The position numbers and the translations under genes are program-made. This document shows positions 52,784 to 60,678 of a stretch of DNA of 64,000 nucleotides, in pieces (position 1 is the stretch's first letter; each line of letters starts with the position of its first letter). Source of the stretch: CAIZQW01 sp942493055 (GTDB lineage Bacteria > Verrucomicrobiota > Kiritimatiellia > RFP12 > UBA1067); contig OW818680.1 in NCBI GenBank assembly GCA_942493055.1, positions 1,984,001 to 2,048,000 on the forward strand. Direction: 5' to 3'. Under the pieces are notes generated by a model. The model searched no databases and had not been told where the DNA came from. It was given only the letters and a program-made list of their open reading frames with translations.

Positions 52784-55700
52784 CTATTTTGTGACACGAA
52801 GGCGCATAAAACCAGAGGGGGCTGAGGAGGCGGGCGTGCGCAAGGAGATGCGCTCAAGGCCGTTGCTCAGGAAGAGGATCGGGGTGTTTGTCTGCACGTC
52901 GCTCCTCCAGGGGCCGGCGAGCTGGTCAGCGGCCTCAAACGTATAGACCAGATCGAGCGCCTTGCGCGGACGGACGAAGGAGAGTGCGAGTGACAGGCCG
53001 TCGAGTTCCTCCAGTGTGCCGAGGGAGAAGCCGGGCGCGTCAGCGACCCGCGGGTCGCGGCAAAAAGCATACTCCTCGAGATTGATCAGCCTGTCGCCAT
53101 CCGGATCAGCCTCAAGGCCGACCAGAAGCGTATTCAGCGTGTTGGTCGGATTCTCGGGAACAGGCAGATAGATTTCAGACGCTGTAAAATAGTCGCGCAG
53201 CCAGCCGTTGTAGTGATAGGAGAAGTCTCCATTGTCAATCGCGCCGGGCGTGCCGCCCAGGACACCGCTGAGTGCCCAGCCTGTGGCCTGGCCACAGGCG
53301 GAGGGGGCAGGCTCATCCGTGCGCGAGACGAGGCTGTACCCGTCTCCGGCTGCGGGCGGGAACCAGCGCGGATCGTAAGTGAAGTCTAAGATCGTCTCGC
53401 CTGAGGCATCTTTGACCCGGACCCTCTCTCCGGTGTTGTCTAGGTTGCCTGCGAAGACACCGGCGACAAGGCCCGGCGCTCCGTAACGTGCCGCGAACGC
53501 ATCCGTGTTCGCGACGACCAGGAGGCGCTGGCCAGAGGCCAGCAGCAGCGGCGGGAACGCGAACTCCACACCATCGGCGAAAGAGGCGCCTGTAAGGTCC
53601 AGCTGGGTCTCCCCGACATTGGCAAGCTCCATAAACTCATAGTCCTTGGCCTCCGTGCCCGGAGCGAGCAGGAGTTCCGACGCGCTCGGGGGTGCCGGGG
53701 CAAAGAGGATTTCCGTGATGCGGAGCTGCTGCTGTGCCAGCGAGGGCGCCGGAGCGACAAAGATGGAGCTCATCAGCGGCGCGGCGGCGGTCGTGCCGGC
53801 GCGGAGTTCCACAATGCCGCCGGTTGCGTCCGCAATGCGCCCCTTGTAGGCGCTGATTGCGAATTCACCCTCGGACGCAGCGCCGGCGCGTGCCCGGAAG
53901 CCGGGCAGGCTCCGGCAGACATAGAGGCGGTTGAGCGGGGCATGGCCTGTGCCCGGCATGACGGTGCCGCTGGCGAAGGTGAAGAAGGGTGTCGTGTCGC
54001 CGGCCTTCCAGAGCGACCAGTTGCTGAGATCCACGACTTCCACATTCGCGTTGGTGAGGAGGAGATATTCGTGCTGATAGGGCAGGAAGCCCGGCATGGC
54101 TGTCTCCGGCGCGCAGGAGACTGAGGCGATGGTCACGGCAGGCGAGGCCGAGGCAGCGTCAGGGATCATGCCGTACGCGCTGCCGGGGCCAAATGTGGTG
54201 AAGAGCGCGGTGCGGTGGTTGGCCAGCCAGGTGTTGAAGGTGGAGCGGTTGGCATAGGAACTGCCGGGCGTGTATCCCGGCGGCGGCGTGGCAAGCTGCG
54301 CCAAGACATCATTCACGCATTGCTCCATGGTCGTGCTGCCGGGCACTGCCGTGCCAGGAGCACCCATCATGCTGTCCATCAGCGTACGCAGGCGGCGGCC
54401 CACCATGGCGCGGATCTCCGGCACGTCGTAGCCGTTCTGCCAGAGCACGCACCATTGCCGCGTCGCGTTTGGATCGTGCTTGAAGGTGCTGGTGGACTGC
54501 CAGGGATTGTTGCGGTTGTCCGCTAAGGTCGTGCTGTAGCCGATGCCGAAGGTCATATCCTTGTCCCAGGGGAAGAGAAACCACTCGCCTGAGCCGTTGC
54601 TGTCGCGATAGGCGTAAAAGTTTTTGCGGTTCACGTCGATCTCGGCGATGAGCGCGCGCACCGCCATGAAGTTGACAAAGTTAGGGAGGTTCAGGTTGTT
54701 GAAGAGATGCGTCTTGCGCAGGGAGAGGGCGTTCGAGGGGGCGATCGCCGCAGTGAAGGCCGAGAAGTCGGCAAAGGATTCGTAGAGTCGCGTCTTCTTC
54801 TCCACGCCATAGATGGGGCTCTCGGATTTGAAGGCCGGGCTCCCGGAATAATCGCCGCTCACCACGTTGCCGGGCGTGTTCTGTTCGCCGAGGCGCTGGA
54901 CGAATTTGTAGAGCGCGCCAGCGGAATCAAAGGCGTTACGCGTGAGAAAGTTATCATCCACCTGCTCGATGAGGTGGGCGATACGGTGGAACGCGCCGTT
55001 GCGGAAAAGCGCGACGGGGAAGGCCTCGCATGCCGGATGGCCGGCTGTTCGATAGACCGCGTATGCGGCGCTCACGCGGAAGGCGTTGGCATCGGAGCCG
55101 CTGCTGTTGAGATTCACCTCTCCGACTTTGCCGAGCACCTCGTTAACCCACAGGTTGTCGCCCCGGTTGAAATTGAACTTCTGCGAACCGGTCGAGGTGT
55201 AGCCGCCGCGCTGGCGCACATAGATGTTGTCATAGAAATGGCCTGCATACCAGACACTGGCTCGGGAGCCGACGCGGGTGTCGCTGTTGGGCACGTCGGC
55301 TGTGAACCACTGCATGACCGGCATCGAGGCAATCAGTGCCGCGTCGCTGATCACTGTGCCAAAATACTCCGGCGCCTGGGAGACGTCGTTCGCGCTGGAG
55401 AGGTCCGTGGGATAGGGAGCGCGCCACGCGCGTCCTGCGCTGTCTTCGGCAATGAGACGGTAGCGCAACATCTGCCGCGCAGCAGCGCCATGGGTGGCAG
55501 GGATAGCGGCCGTGAAGAGGCGCGAGCCGTCTGTGGCTTCTGGATAGGGCCCGGCGTCGGACATGGCGAGCGGTGCGGCTTCCGCGTTGTAGTTGACGCG
55601 GTAGAGGAGCGAGACGGACTGGATCGGGGCGAGGCGCGGCGTCACACAGGCCGTCACCAGGACAACGGTGTTGGTGGCAGGCTGCGCGGGCGTATGGGAG

Positions 55701-57463
55701 ACCTTGCTGATCTCCGGTCCGGGCGCAACAGTTAGGGTTGCATTGGCAGCGCCGGGCGTCGCGGTGATGAAGTAGCCCGGCGAGAGGGCCTCCGGAAGGA
55801 GCGCGGCCTCCAGCACGGGCGTGAGCAGGAAGGCCGAGGCTGTCTGGACAAAGGTCATGCCATGAAGCGCCAGGGTGTTGGTCCCAGTCACCAGCAACGG
55901 CAAGGCAGCGGCGGTGACGTCCGCCTCTTCGAAGCTGATCGCATCACTGTCGCTTCGGTCACTGTCCGCCAGAGCGTTGAAGGCGCGTACGCCGCTGAAG
56001 TTCCGCCGCAGGATTTCCGCTCCGTTCAGGTAGGCCACGAAACCGTCGTCATATTTGACGCGCAGGCGCAACGCGCTGTAGCGCGTACGGTCTGGCACGG
56101 TGAAGGCGTGCCGCGTATAGATGCCCGGATTGATGCCGCACAGCGGGCTGTAGACATCGGTCTGGAAGTGGGCCGGATAGAGCGGCGTGGGGAGGCTCTG
56201 GATGCCCTCCATGCGATGTTGCTCAATCCATTCCGTGCCGATATCGTGGTTCCAGAGGGCCGCATCATCGATCCGGCCGACGAACCGGTATTGCTGTCCG
56301 AGGTCATCGCCGCAGCCCAGATGGAAGCCGTTGGCGGTGTTGTTGTTCGGCTGGTAGCTTTGCACGGAAGACCCTTTGAGGCTTCCGTTGACATAGATGC
56401 GTTTCGTGCCAGAGGCATCGCGCGTGATGGCGATGTGGCTCCAGGTATTGAGCGTCGCGGCACCGCCGGCGAGGATCTGCCAGCCTCCGGGGTTGCCGGT
56501 CCAGAACTCCCAGGTGTTTCCGGGCGTCAGGTAAAGGATGTAGCCGCGCTGCTGGCCGGAGGTCCCGACGCGCGAGGAGACCACGGTCCGATAGCTGCTG
56601 CCGCCTGTCGGGTAGACCCAGGCGGCGAAGGTGAAGGTGTTCGTGGGGTTGAGCGCCGCAGCATAGGGCACGGTGAGCCCGCCTGCGCCGCTGAACTGAA
56701 CAGCCGTATCACTGGCAGTATGTGCGCCGGCCACGCCAAAGGTCTGGCCTGTGCCGTTCAGGGCTGCGACGCTTCCGCGCCCGGTGCAGTCCAGGGCCGT
56801 TGTCGAGCCAGCCGCTTCATCCAGCAGCCATGCTCCGGACGGAGAGCCTGCCTCGAACCCGATGCCGCTGCCCATGGCGGATGTCCAGGAGGCGTCGTTG
56901 AAAGCGGTCTGCGTCCAGTTCGTCACCGCACTGTCATTCACCGTGTTCGTGGGCACTTTGAAGCAGAGCGAGGTGGCAGGCCCCACAAACGTGGCGGCGG
57001 TCTCGGGCGGACCATAGCTGACATCGGTGATCTGCTGCGGATAGGGATCAAGCTCCGTGGTCTTGGTCACGCCGTCAGGCTTGAGCAGCGCCAGATACTC
57101 CCCCTCTTTGGCAAGCGAGAAGGGGGTATGGGGATAGCCCAGCGGATCGATATGCGTCGCAACTCCTGTCGAGCCGGAGCGATTGGAGGCCATGACGAGC
57201 AGGCGGCTGTTCGGCGCAAGAATCAACGAGGGGAAGACGAATTTGTTCGGTTTGCTCTTGCTGTCGGTCAGCCGCCAGCCTTGAAGATTAATGGCTGTGC
57301 CATCCGGGTTCCAGATTTCAATCCAATCCTCGTAGTTCCCGTGGCCGTCTTTAACCGTGGTCTCATTCGAGGCCATGAACTCGGAGATGACAGGGTCCGC
57401 CCGAGCCCAGCAGGCCACAAAAAGAAGGCACAGCACCATTTTTGTTTTACAGTTACCCGTCAT
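52784..57463 (-). CDS. Giant secreted lamin-tail / LamG / CotH-kinase-like protein
   Basis: 1559 residues from the ATG at 57463 (a GTG at 57469 is possible), with a signal peptide (..MVLCLLFVACWARA). Domain order: a lamin-tail domain (about 25-140, ISEFMASNETTVKDGHGNYEDWIEIWNPDG), a LamG-like concanavalin domain (about 215-410, FTFAAWVYPTGG), a beta-sandwich region, a CotH-like kinase domain (about 720-1080, with YVRQRGGYTSTGSQKFNFNRGD, LNSSGSDANAFR and the FPWDKDMTFGIG end motif), and C-terminal lamin-tail domains (ITEILFAPAPP, YEFMELANVGETQLDL). CotH domains phosphorylate proteins in spore coats; proteins of this layout are frequent in PVC bacteria and are probably cell-surface proteins. 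The gene stands alone between repeats. Confidence 0.85.
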   Translation of the reverse strand: MTGNCKTKMVLCLLFVACWARADPVISEFMASNETTVKDGHGNYEDWIEIWNPDGTAINLQGWRLTDSKSKPNKFVFPSLILAPNSRLLVMASNRSGSTGVATHIDPLGYPHTPFSLAKEGEYLALLKPDGVTKTTELDPYPQQITDVSYGPPETAATFVGPATSLCFKVPTNTVNDSAVTNWTQTAFNDASWTSAMGSGIGFEAGSPSGAWLLDEAAGSTTALDCTGRGSVAALNGTGQTFGVAGAHTASDTAVQFSGAGGLTVPYAAALNPTNTFTFAAWVYPTGGSSYRTVVSSRVGTSGQQRGYILYLTPGNTWEFWTGNPGGWQILAGGAATLNTWSHIAITRDASGTKRIYVNGSLKGSSVQSYQPNNNTANGFHLGCGDDLGQQYRFVGRIDDAALWNHDIGTEWIEQHRMEGIQSLPTPLYPAHFQTDVYSPLCGINPGIYTRHAFTVPDRTRYSALRLRVKYDDGFVAYLNGAEILRRNFSGVRAFNALADSDRSDSDAISFEEADVTAAALPLLVTGTNTLALHGMTFVQTASAFLLTPVLEAALLPEALSPGYFITATPGAANATLTVAPGPEISKVSHTPAQPATNTVVLVTACVTPRLAPIQSVSLLYRVNYNAEAAPLAMSDAGPYPEATDGSRLFTAAIPATHGAAARQMLRYRLIAEDSAGRAWRAPYPTDLSSANDVSQAPEYFGTVISDAALIASMPVMQWFTADVPNSDTRVGSRASVWYAGHFYDNIYVRQRGGYTSTGSQKFNFNRGDNLWVNEVLGKVGEVNLNSSGSDANAFRVSAAYAVYRTAGHPACEAFPVALFRNGAFHRIAHLIEQVDDNFLTRNAFDSAGALYKFVQRLGEQNTPGNVVSGDYSGSPAFKSESPIYGVEKKTRLYESFADFSAFTAAIAPSNALSLRKTHLFNNLNLPNFVNFMAVRALIAEIDVNRKNFYAYRDSNGSGEWFLFPWDKDMTFGIGYSTTLADNRNNPWQSTSTFKHDPNATRQWCVLWQNGYDVPEIRAMVGRRLRTLMDSMMGAPGTAVPGSTTMEQCVNDVLAQLATPPPGYTPGSSYANRSTFNTWLANHRTALFTTFGPGSAYGMIPDAASASPAVTIASVSCAPETAMPGFLPYQHEYLLLTNANVEVVDLSNWSLWKAGDTTPFFTFASGTVMPGTGHAPLNRLYVCRSLPGFRARAGAASEGEFAISAYKGRIADATGGIVELRAGTTAAAPLMSSIFVAPAPSLAQQQLRITEILFAPAPPSASELLLAPGTEAKDYEFMELANVGETQLDLTGASFADGVEFAFPPLLLASGQRLLVVANTDAFAARYGAPGLVAGVFAGNLDNTGERVRVKDASGETILDFTYDPRWFPPAAGDGYSLVSRTDEPAPSACGQATGWALSGVLGGTPGAIDNGDFSYHYNGWLRDYFTASEIYLPVPENPTNTLNTLLVGLEADPDGDRLINLEEYAFCRDPRVADAPGFSLGTLEELDGLSLALSFVRPRKALDLVYTFEAADQLAGPWRSDVQTNTPILFLSNGLERISLRTPASSAPSGFMRLRVTK

Positions 57464-57633
57464 TATCACTCATTACCCTTCATAACGGCAGTAATGATAG
57501 CCGCCTGGGTAGCGTCTGTCAAACCAGCAATTCTAATTATTGGCACGTAAGCCCGCCTCCCTCCATGCGGGAACAAACTGACTGGTAACTTTTAGCATCC
57601 GAATGGCGTGAACCACACGAGCGAAACGAATGT

Positions 57634-57922
57634 TTTACGCGAAGATCGCTATGAGAGGTGCTTGCACGGAAAGCCCCCGCGAGTGGCTGAATACAGCCGG
57701 GGCTTATCTCGTGCAAGCACCCGAGTATCACGCATTGACTCTGGGTGAAGGACGAGCTGTGCCGTCGGCGTATTGCCGCTCTATCGCTGACGCTCATCGC
57801 TCTTGCTAGCAAGCTTTAAGCGAGCGTTCGGACGGCGTGGATACACTTGTCCTCTGCGCGTGCTTATTCGCCGAATGCGTAGGCACGCCGTCCTTCACCC
57901 AAATAGCGATCTTTGCGAAAAA
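57634..57922. repeat. Structured repeat, copy 2, with terminal inverted repeats
   Basis: Copy 2 of the core is at 57661-57717. Here the element is complete: ACGCGAAGATCGCTAT (57637-57652) pairs with 57903-57918 (14 of 16), and a second pair, GGGTGAAGGACG (57743-57754) with 57889-57900, is nested inside. The 289 bp contain no credible gene. It may be a MITE carrying a structured RNA. Confidence 0.65.
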
Positions 57923-57990
57923 GTATTCAAGAATGAAAGTTCAAGTTATAGGTAAGCGCCCCGCCAGCAGAGCTGGAATAAACGAGGAGA

Positions 57991-58088
57991 TAACTTTATC
58001 AACGAATTAAACGAATGGAGCGAATGATGTATGGTAGGGACGGTTCGCCGAACCGTCCGCGGCTCGTTCAGCGAACGAGCCCTACCAT
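57991..58088. repeat. Dispersed repeat fragment and double hairpin
   Basis: 57991-58025 repeats the segment at 47022-47058. It is followed by a cloverleaf-like unit (58031-58088): an outer ATGGTAGGG/CCCTACCAT stem enclosing GGACGGTTCG-ccg-AACCGTCC and GGCTCGTT-cag-CGAACGAGCC. The next 100 bp, up to the rhodanese gene stop, show nothing recognisable. Confidence 0.5.
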
Positions 58089-58188
58089 TTCCAACATGGC
58101 TTACGTGCGACAAAATGGCCAAGTTACAGGCAAGAGCAGCAAGAGGTTGGTGTGCAGTCCCAGCACTCAGACGAACCAGCGCGTCCGA

Positions 58189-60177
58189 TCACTTGACCTC
58201 GTTTACGACCGGCAGCTCTGAGCGCGCAGCCCATTCGGTCCAGCCAGCGTCATACCAGCGGACATCGGCATAACCTAGGAGCCGGGTCAGCACAAAGAAG
58301 GTCTGGCTGGCCTGATGCCCGGTGCGGCAGTGGACAATGACCGGCGAATCTTTGGCGGGGATGAGCTTCGCGTAAGCCTCCGCCAGTTCTGCGAGGGGTT
58401 TCAGCGTGCTGAACCCCTCGCCCTTTACCATATCCTCCGTGAACGCCCGGTTGAACGCGCCCGGTATATGTCCGCCGCGCGCCTCCTCCTGCTTCTTGCC
58501 CGTGAAGGCGTCAGCCGGCCGTACATCGAGAATCACGCTCCCCGGCTTCCCGACCGCAGCCAGCACCTCCTTGGCGCCGACTGTGAAGGCGTCAGCCTTC
58601 GGAGGGACAGGATACTGCGTCGGTGTGACGACCGGGAGCAGCGTGTCCAGCGGACGCTTCTCGCTCTTCCACTTCGCGAAGCCCCCGCGCAACACGGCCG
58701 TGCGGCTGTGCCCCAGACGTTCGCAGGCCATGCCGACGAGCGTGGCGTCCTGTAGCTTGTCGCCCCAGATGAGGATCAGGGTGTCCTCTGGACGAAGCCC
58801 CATCAGCGAGAAATGGTCAGCCAACTGCTTGGCCGGCAGAAGCATGGAGGGAATACCCGCGACAACGCCGCGCAGGCTCTCGACATTCAAACTCAGGGAT
58901 CCCGGAATGTGCCCCCCGTTGTACTCCGGCTGAAGCCGCATGTCGATTCGTTTCACATCGGCCCGGCCGAGGTTCTGTGCCAGCCACTCGGTCTCCACTT
59001 CCGCAGCCAGGGGTTCTGATACACGTGCAGGGGTTGGTGCCGGAACAGGCGCGGCAACAGGTCCGCTCAGGAAGAACGCGCGCCATGCACGAATCTTCGC
59101 GGCGTGAACCGAAGAGACCGCCTCCTCGCGCAGCGACAGCGGCTTGAGACAGGACTCCAGAAAGCCCTGCAAGCCGTCGGTCAGGTGATAGACATTGCTG
59201 AAGCCTAGCCTGACAAGGCTGTCGCGGGCTTGCGCCGGATGGGTCATGCCGTTGGAATAGAGCACGATCATCCCCTTATTCTTGTTCGGCAGGAGCGCGG
59301 CAGGAAGGTCGGCCGCCTGAATATTGAGTGCCGTGCGGATATGGAACCCCGCATACTCCTCCGGCGTGCGGAGGTCGACCAGCAGGAGCGCAGCGTCACC
59401 GCCCAGCAAACGGTCGGCGAGTTCTTCGCTTTCAATATGGTCGGCGCCCTCCTGCATGCCGGTCAGCAAAGTCTGCTCCTGCGTGGCCGTTGTCGGCGCA
59501 GCAGCCGTGCGCGCGTGCGCGGCAAACAGTCCAACCGCACCAATGACCAGCACAACGCTAAAGACCTTGAGGAAGCGCGAGTTCCAATAGCCGTCCACGC
59601 CGTTGCGCTTCTTCTCGATCGCCTCGGCGCCCCAGAAACAGCCCACCGCGACCAGCGTAAAGAGGACCGCGAAGCCCGCCTCGGAGAACCCCAGCGCGTC
59701 GAAGCCAAACAGTACGCCTCGGTCAGCGGCGGTCAACGGCGCCAGTGCCGGGTAGAGTTCGTTGTAGAGGACGCTCCCTCCCGCAGCACCGACCAGGAAG
59801 ACCAGCGCATCGATCTTGCCGGAGGCCATGCCCACAGCAGCTGTCCCCGGACACCATCCGCCCATGACAAAACCCACGCCGAAAATCAAGCCTCCGAAAA
59901 TCTGCGCCGCATAGAGCGTGTGCAAGAAGTAGACATTGTCCAACGTCACCCAGCCAAAGGCCTTGGCATAGCTGACGCCGAGCATGGCCACGACCACAGC
60001 CGTGAACATGACCTTCAGCACCGCCATGTCCCTGAAATAGAAGATGCCTGCCAGACGGCGCGAACTGCCGAACCCCGCACGTTCCAGTGCCAGTCCGAAC
60101 GCGATGCCGATCAGGAGGCTCGCCAGAAACGCGGCGGGCGTGTCCAACGTGCCACTGCTAAAAAAGGTGTTAATCAT
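58189..60177 (-). CDS. YeeE/YedE-type half-transporter fused to three rhodanese domains
   Basis: 662 residues from the ATG at 60177, chosen because AGGAGG lies 8 bases upstream; a longer frame runs antisense-like through the upstream gene and is rejected. Residues about 1-210 are membrane-embedded and carry the YeeE/YedE C-half signature GFVMGGWCPGTAAVGMASG. Three rhodanese domains follow in the periplasm or cytoplasm. The active-site loop is YSNGMT in the first and WGDKLQ in the second, both without Cys, and HCRTGHQAS in the third, which has Cys. Only the last can carry a persulfide. The fused transporter and sulfurtransferase suggest direct capture of imported thiosulfate or sulfane sulfur. 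It overlaps the preceding gene by 8 bp. Confidence 0.85.
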   Translation of the reverse strand: MINTFFSSGTLDTPAAFLASLLIGIAFGLALERAGFGSSRRLAGIFYFRDMAVLKVMFTAVVVAMLGVSYAKAFGWVTLDNVYFLHTLYAAQIFGGLIFGVGFVMGGWCPGTAAVGMASGKIDALVFLVGAAGGSVLYNELYPALAPLTAADRGVLFGFDALGFSEAGFAVLFTLVAVGCFWGAEAIEKKRNGVDGYWNSRFLKVFSVVLVIGAVGLFAAHARTAAAPTTATQEQTLLTGMQEGADHIESEELADRLLGGDAALLLVDLRTPEEYAGFHIRTALNIQAADLPAALLPNKNKGMIVLYSNGMTHPAQARDSLVRLGFSNVYHLTDGLQGFLESCLKPLSLREEAVSSVHAAKIRAWRAFFLSGPVAAPVPAPTPARVSEPLAAEVETEWLAQNLGRADVKRIDMRLQPEYNGGHIPGSLSLNVESLRGVVAGIPSMLLPAKQLADHFSLMGLRPEDTLILIWGDKLQDATLVGMACERLGHSRTAVLRGGFAKWKSEKRPLDTLLPVVTPTQYPVPPKADAFTVGAKEVLAAVGKPGSVILDVRPADAFTGKKQEEARGGHIPGAFNRAFTEDMVKGEGFSTLKPLAELAEAYAKLIPAKDSPVIVHCRTGHQASQTFFVLTRLLGYADVRWYDAGWTEWAARSELPVVNEVK

Positions 60178-60676
60178 TCCATTGCCTCCTGACAAACCAC
60201 GCCGCGGCATAGCCGCCTGCGAACACGCTGACAAGGAAGAGCAGGCTGCCGGTGAGCAGCACCGCGCTGCCGGAGAGCGCCTGACCCGAGGTGCACCCAT
60301 TCGCGAGGCGGCTGGCGAAACCGACGATGATGCCGCCCACCCCCGCGAAGAGGAGCCGCTTGAGCGACGAGCAGCGCGCTCCCCGCTCAACCAGGATAGC
60401 GCAGCGGTCGGCCAGCAAGGCGGAGAGGAGACCGCCGCACACAACGCCCACCAGCATAAAGACAAGATAGTAGCGCAGCGGCTGAGCACCCCAGTCGCCA
60501 AAATACTGGCTCGCCAAAGTCCGCGCCGGAGCGAGGGCCAGCTCACAGAAGGCACCTGCCCGGGCAATGCCCGCCGAGGCGCCCAGCCCGGCACCCAGAA
60601 CCAGGTACGAGGCCAGCAGCGTCAGGCCGAGCAGCACCCCGGCCAGATAGGGATTCATATAGGCTTTCGGTTTCAT
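60170..60676 (-). CDS. YeeE/YedE-family half-transporter (sulfur-compound uptake)
   Basis: 168 residues from the ATG at 60676 (a GTG at 60685 would overlap the upstream stop). It has four to five transmembrane helices and the conserved motif RLANGCTSGQALSG, the N-half signature of YeeE/YedE proteins, whose characterised members (TsuA) import thiosulfate through Cys-lined sites. With the membrane half of the next gene it should form one two-part transporter, as in PmpA/PmpB pairs. It lies two bases past the stop of the MBL-rhodanese gene. Confidence 0.88.
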   Translation of the reverse strand: MKPKAYMNPYLAGVLLGLTLLASYLVLGAGLGASAGIARAGAFCELALAPARTLASQYFGDWGAQPLRYYLVFMLVGVVCGGLLSALLADRCAILVERGARCSSLKRLLFAGVGGIIVGFASRLANGCTSGQALSGSAVLLTGSLLFLVSVFAGGYAAAWFVRRQWND

Positions 60677-60678
60677 GT

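Noticed and set aside
55862..57550. Long open frame on the plus strand antisense to the lamin-tail gene
   Set aside because: It mirrors the codon pattern of the minus-strand gene, has no recognisable domain and no ribosome-binding site.
57537..57812. 91-codon minus-strand frame in the structured repeat
   Set aside because: It lies inside an inverted-repeat element and its sequence is determined by stem arms.
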